Source of the DNA: Gemmataceae bacterium
Lineage (GTDB): Bacteria > Planctomycetota > Planctomycetia > Gemmatales > Gemmataceae
Reading direction: 5' to 3'
Length of the DNA stretch: 16,614 bases
Assembly (NCBI GenBank): GCA_020847555.1
Contig: JADLBT010000363.1
Coordinates: 1-16,614, forward strand
Made by a program: the position numbers and the translations under genes
Shown here: piece after piece, positions 14,902 to 16,614 of the stretch
Position numbering within the stretch: the first letter of the stretch is position 1
Layout: each line of letters starts with the position of its first letter
The notes under the pieces: generated by a model
Told to the model about the DNA's origin: nothing
The model's database searches: none
What the model saw: the letters and a program-made list of their open reading frames with translations, nothing else

Positions 14902-15708
14902 ATGCTTTCGGGAGCCTTCGCCGCGTCCTTGCTTGCTCTGACACTTGCCGCCCAGCCGCCGGCCGAGACGCCGAAACGGCTGCTGCTGATCGGCCAGGGG
15001 CCGGACGGCCACCCGGCAGCCACGCACGAGTACATGCCCGGGCTGAAGATCCTCGCGAGGTGTCTGCTCAATGTCCCCGACCTGAAGGTAACGACCGCCT
15101 CCGTCGATGGTTTCTGGAGCGAGGGGCCGGAACTGATCGACAAGGCTGACGGCGTGGTACTGTTCCTCGCCGAGGGAGGGCGGTGGATGCAGGAGAGTCC
15201 GCGGCGGCTGGAGGCGTTCCAGCGCCTCGCGGCTCGCGGCGGGGCCATCGTCGTCCTGCACTGGGCGCTGGGCGCGAAGGACGCGAAGTACATCGACGGG
15301 TTCGTGAAGCTGGCTGGCGGCTGCCACGGCGGGCCGGACCGCAGGTACAAGGTGCTGCAAACGAAGGCCACTCTCCCCGATCCGAAGCACCCGGTCGTGA
15401 CGGGCCTGACCGACTTCCCCGTCCGCGATGAGTTCTATTACCAGTTGCAGTTCGCGAAGGCGAAGGCAGGCGTCACGCCGGTGTTGCGCGCGGCCATCGA
15501 CGGCGCGGACGAAACGGTCGCGTGGGCGTGGGAGCGACCCGATCGGGGGCGGTCGTTCGGGTTCGCGGGACTGCACTTCCACGAGAACTGGCGCCTGCCC
15601 GAGTATCGCCGACTGGTCGCCCAGGGGGTACTCTGGACGCTGCGCCTCCCCATCCCGAAAGGGGGACTCGACGTGCGCGTTGGCGAGAAGGAGTTGCGGC
15701 TTCCGTGA
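14902..15708 (+). CDS. Exported ThuA-like domain protein
   Basis: A 268-residue protein from the ATG at 14902, with GGGAG 7 nt upstream; an in-frame ATG at 14872 inside the repeat would mask the signal sequence. Residues 1-18 (MLSGAFAASLLALTLAAQ) are a short signal peptide. From ~27 it is a ThuA-like fold (class-I glutamine-amidotransferase-like): LLLIGQGPDGHP (27-38), THEYMPGLKIL (41-51), GVVLFLAEGG (84-93), GGAIVVLHWALG (113-124), GLTDFPVRDEFYYQL (168-182) and GFAGLHFHENW (220-230) near the end. ThuA was named from trehalose utilisation in rhizobia. The exported planctomycete versions have no proven reaction and are often predicted to act on carbohydrates. It may share a transcript with the metalloprotease upstream. 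Confidence 0.88.
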   Translation: MLSGAFAASLLALTLAAQPPAETPKRLLLIGQGPDGHPAATHEYMPGLKILARCLLNVPDLKVTTASVDGFWSEGPELIDKADGVVLFLAEGGRWMQESPRRLEAFQRLAARGGAIVVLHWALGAKDAKYIDGFVKLAGGCHGGPDRRYKVLQTKATLPDPKHPVVTGLTDFPVRDEFYYQLQFAKAKAGVTPVLRAAIDGADETVAWAWERPDRGRSFGFAGLHFHENWRLPEYRRLVAQGVLWTLRLPIPKGGLDVRVGEKELRLP

Positions 15709-15790
15709 ACTGCTGCGCGGCCCACTTCGCCCAGGCGGCACAGTTTGCCAGTCCGGTTATGCCGGATGTAGCGAAAGCAGGGGCGGCACG

Positions 15791-15820
15791 TTGACAGGGC
15801 GGCCGGCACGGCGGGAAAAT
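15791..15820 (+). promoter_or_regulatory. Candidate promoter of the AAPA-repeat protein gene
   Basis: A perfect -35 TTGACA (15791-15796) is followed after 18 nt by GAAAAT (15815-15820, 4 of 6 to the -10). The leader would be about 85 nt and ends in the best Shine-Dalgarno of the window, AAGGAGG at 15897-15903, 7 nt before the ATG at 15911. Strong signals suggest high expression. Confidence 0.5.
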
Positions 15821-15910
15821 CAAGCGCGGCCGCCACAACGGTCACGGATACTGAAGTCGTGGCGGCGTGCAGGACCGTCAACCTCGTCATCGCCCCAAGG
15901 AGGACCACCG

Positions 15911-16360
15911 ATGAGACGCACCTTGAAGCAGTCCCTTCTCGCGCTGGCGGCGTGGTGCCTGCTGGCCGGGGCCGTCCAGGCTCAGGTTTACGTGTGCCCG
16001 CCCACGGTCGCCTACTACAGCCCAGCCCCCGTGGTGACATATGCGGCGCCCGCCCCCGTGGTGACGTACTCGGCGCCAGCGCCGGTAGTCACTTACGCAG
16101 CGCCGGCGCCGGTGGTCACTTACGCGGCGCCCGCCCCCGTGGTCACCTATTCGGCGCCGGCGTATGTGGCGCCCGTGCGCTACTCCTTCTACAGCCCGGT
16201 CGTGGCTGCGGTCCCGACGTATGCGAGCACGAGTTACTACGTCCGGCCCGGGCTGTTCCGGCCGCGCGTCTACTCCGCGACGACGTTCTACGGCCCGGCG
16301 CCGAGCTACAGCGCCGTGTACGGCAGCGCGTACTACACGCCGTTGTATTTCAGGTATTAA
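15911..16360 (+). CDS. Small exported Tyr/Ala/Pro/Val-repeat protein
   Basis: A 149-residue protein with a near-perfect ribosome site and a clear signal peptide (1-24, MRRTLKQSLLALAAWCLLAG then AVQA, cleavage before Q25). Mature residues 36-87 are tandem nine-residue units of the form Y-(A/S)-APAPVVT: one shortened unit, four full units and a degenerate sixth (YSAPAYVAP). The C-terminal half (88-149) is rich in Tyr, Ser, Pro and Val with many YY/YxxY pairs and few charges. Only one Cys (C29) remains after cleavage. There is no enzymatic motif. The composition suits a structural envelope or matrix protein, and the AAPA(V) units recall motifs in insect cuticle proteins; that resemblance is probably convergent. 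A homologue search was not possible, so the function is unknown. Confidence 0.85.
   Translation: MRRTLKQSLLALAAWCLLAGAVQAQVYVCPPTVAYYSPAPVVTYAAPAPVVTYSAPAPVVTYAAPAPVVTYAAPAPVVTYSAPAYVAPVRYSFYSPVVAAVPTYASTSYYVRPGLFRPRVYSATTFYGPAPSYSAVYGSAYYTPLYFRY
16016..16174 (+). repeat. 27-bp tandem repeats coding YxAPAPVVT units
   Basis: Units: 16016-16039 (24 bp, one codon short), 16040-16066, 16067-16093, 16094-16120, 16121-16147 and a degenerate 16148-16174. Synonymous codon use differs: units 2 and 5 share GCGCCCGCCCCCGTGGT, while units 3 and 4 use the GCGCC(A/G)GCGCCGGT pattern. This hints at duplication of a multi-unit block followed by synonymous drift. Confidence 0.9.
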
Positions 16361-16398
16361 CGAATCTGACCAGCCGCGCCGCCCGGGCCGCCGGGCGG

Positions 16399-16471
16399 CG
16401 GGTGTGCCAGGGGTTCCTGCAAAGCCCACGGGCGCCATCCGTGGGCTTTGCAGGAACCCCTGGCACACCCG
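16399..16471. repeat. 33-bp perfect inverted repeat (long hairpin) with GCCCACGG core
   Basis: Arms 16399-16431 and 16439-16471 are perfect reverse complements around a 7-nt loop (GCGCCAT). The inner part, AAAGCCCACGG...CCGTGGGCTTT, shares its core with 6965-6988. It lies 38 bp after the AAPA-repeat gene, between two apparently convergent genes. It could terminate transcription from both sides, but neither side has a T-run. A dispersed palindromic element is at least as likely. Confidence 0.92.
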
Positions 16472-16487
16472 GTCGCTTGTCCCTGTG

Positions 16488-16613
16488 CTAGCACTCGCGC
16501 ATCTTTCGGAGGGCGCTGCGCACACGTTGTTTGGCCAATCGCGTTTGCCGTTCCTTGCGGCGCCGCTGGCGTTTGAGCCGCTGCACCGCTGCCAGAAACC
16601 GCGATGTTTCCGG
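16488..16613 (-). CDS. Possible C-terminal end of an Arg/Lys-rich protein (partial)
   Basis: On the minus strand a frame enters from the right edge and stops at TAG (16490-16488). The 41 visible residues include RFLAAVQRLKRQRRRKERQ and end RSALRKMREC: a long basic amphipathic helix of the kind that often ends nucleic-acid- or membrane-associated proteins. No family is recognised. The other minus-strand frames are also open here, so the reading frame is not certain; this one is chosen for its helix-like composition and its stop just beyond the 33-bp hairpin. Confidence 0.35.
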   Translation of the reverse strand, partial: PETSRFLAAVQRLKRQRRRKERQTRLAKQRVRSALRKMREC

Positions 16614-16614
16614 C

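Noticed and set aside
15709..15910. Short open frames in the gap before the AAPA-repeat gene
   Set aside because: None has a ribosome site or recognisable product; the gap is better explained by a promoter and leader.

Overview
The window is a very GC-rich bacterial chromosome segment. Its gene content suggests a planctomycete, probably close to Gemmata: a Uma2-family protein, a secreted ThuA-domain protein, a large secreted metzincin of the DUF5117/DUF5118 type, lipoprotein genes, and several families of palindromic intergenic repeats. This placement is inferred from gene types; no marker gene was searched against a database. There are no rRNA or tRNA genes, no insertion sequence with a transposase, no CRISPR array and no phage genes that I can see.

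Layout. (1) Positions 3-236 are the last codons of a regulator ending in a Fis-type helix-turn-helix, followed by a palindromic hairpin. (2) Positions 352-4333 are a compact biotin operon, bioB-bioF-bioDA. Successive genes overlap by the 4-bp ATGA arrangement, and dethiobiotin synthetase (BioD) and DAPA aminotransferase (BioA) are fused in one 640-residue reading frame. It carries the four late steps from pimeloyl thioester to biotin; no bioC, bioH, bioW or bioZ is present. (3) A VanZ-like membrane protein (4518-4970, +) converges with two minus-strand genes: a Pro/Ala-rich lipoprotein (4982-5803) and an alpha/beta-hydrolase lipoprotein (5915-6832). (4) Positions 7137-9578 are the translation cluster rpmE-prfA-prmC (L31, RF1, and the methyltransferase for the RF1 GGQ glutamine). 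(5) A Uma2-family protein with a repetitive coiled-coil tail (9696-10514, +) converges with an NAD-dependent epimerase (10543-11520, -). (6) The right third encodes exported proteins: a 941-residue metzincin, a ThuA-domain protein and a small Tyr/Ala/Pro/Val-repeat protein. A 33-bp perfect inverted repeat follows, then the end of a possible minus-strand gene running off the right edge.

The most notable points are the BioD-BioA fusion with an altered BioD loop; the intergenic palindromes, one core of which occurs at both 6965-7030 and 16399-16471; prfA starting without a Shine-Dalgarno sequence directly after a heptamer repeat; and the exported protein made of nine-residue AAPA-type repeats. 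I see no convincing new defence or mobile system.
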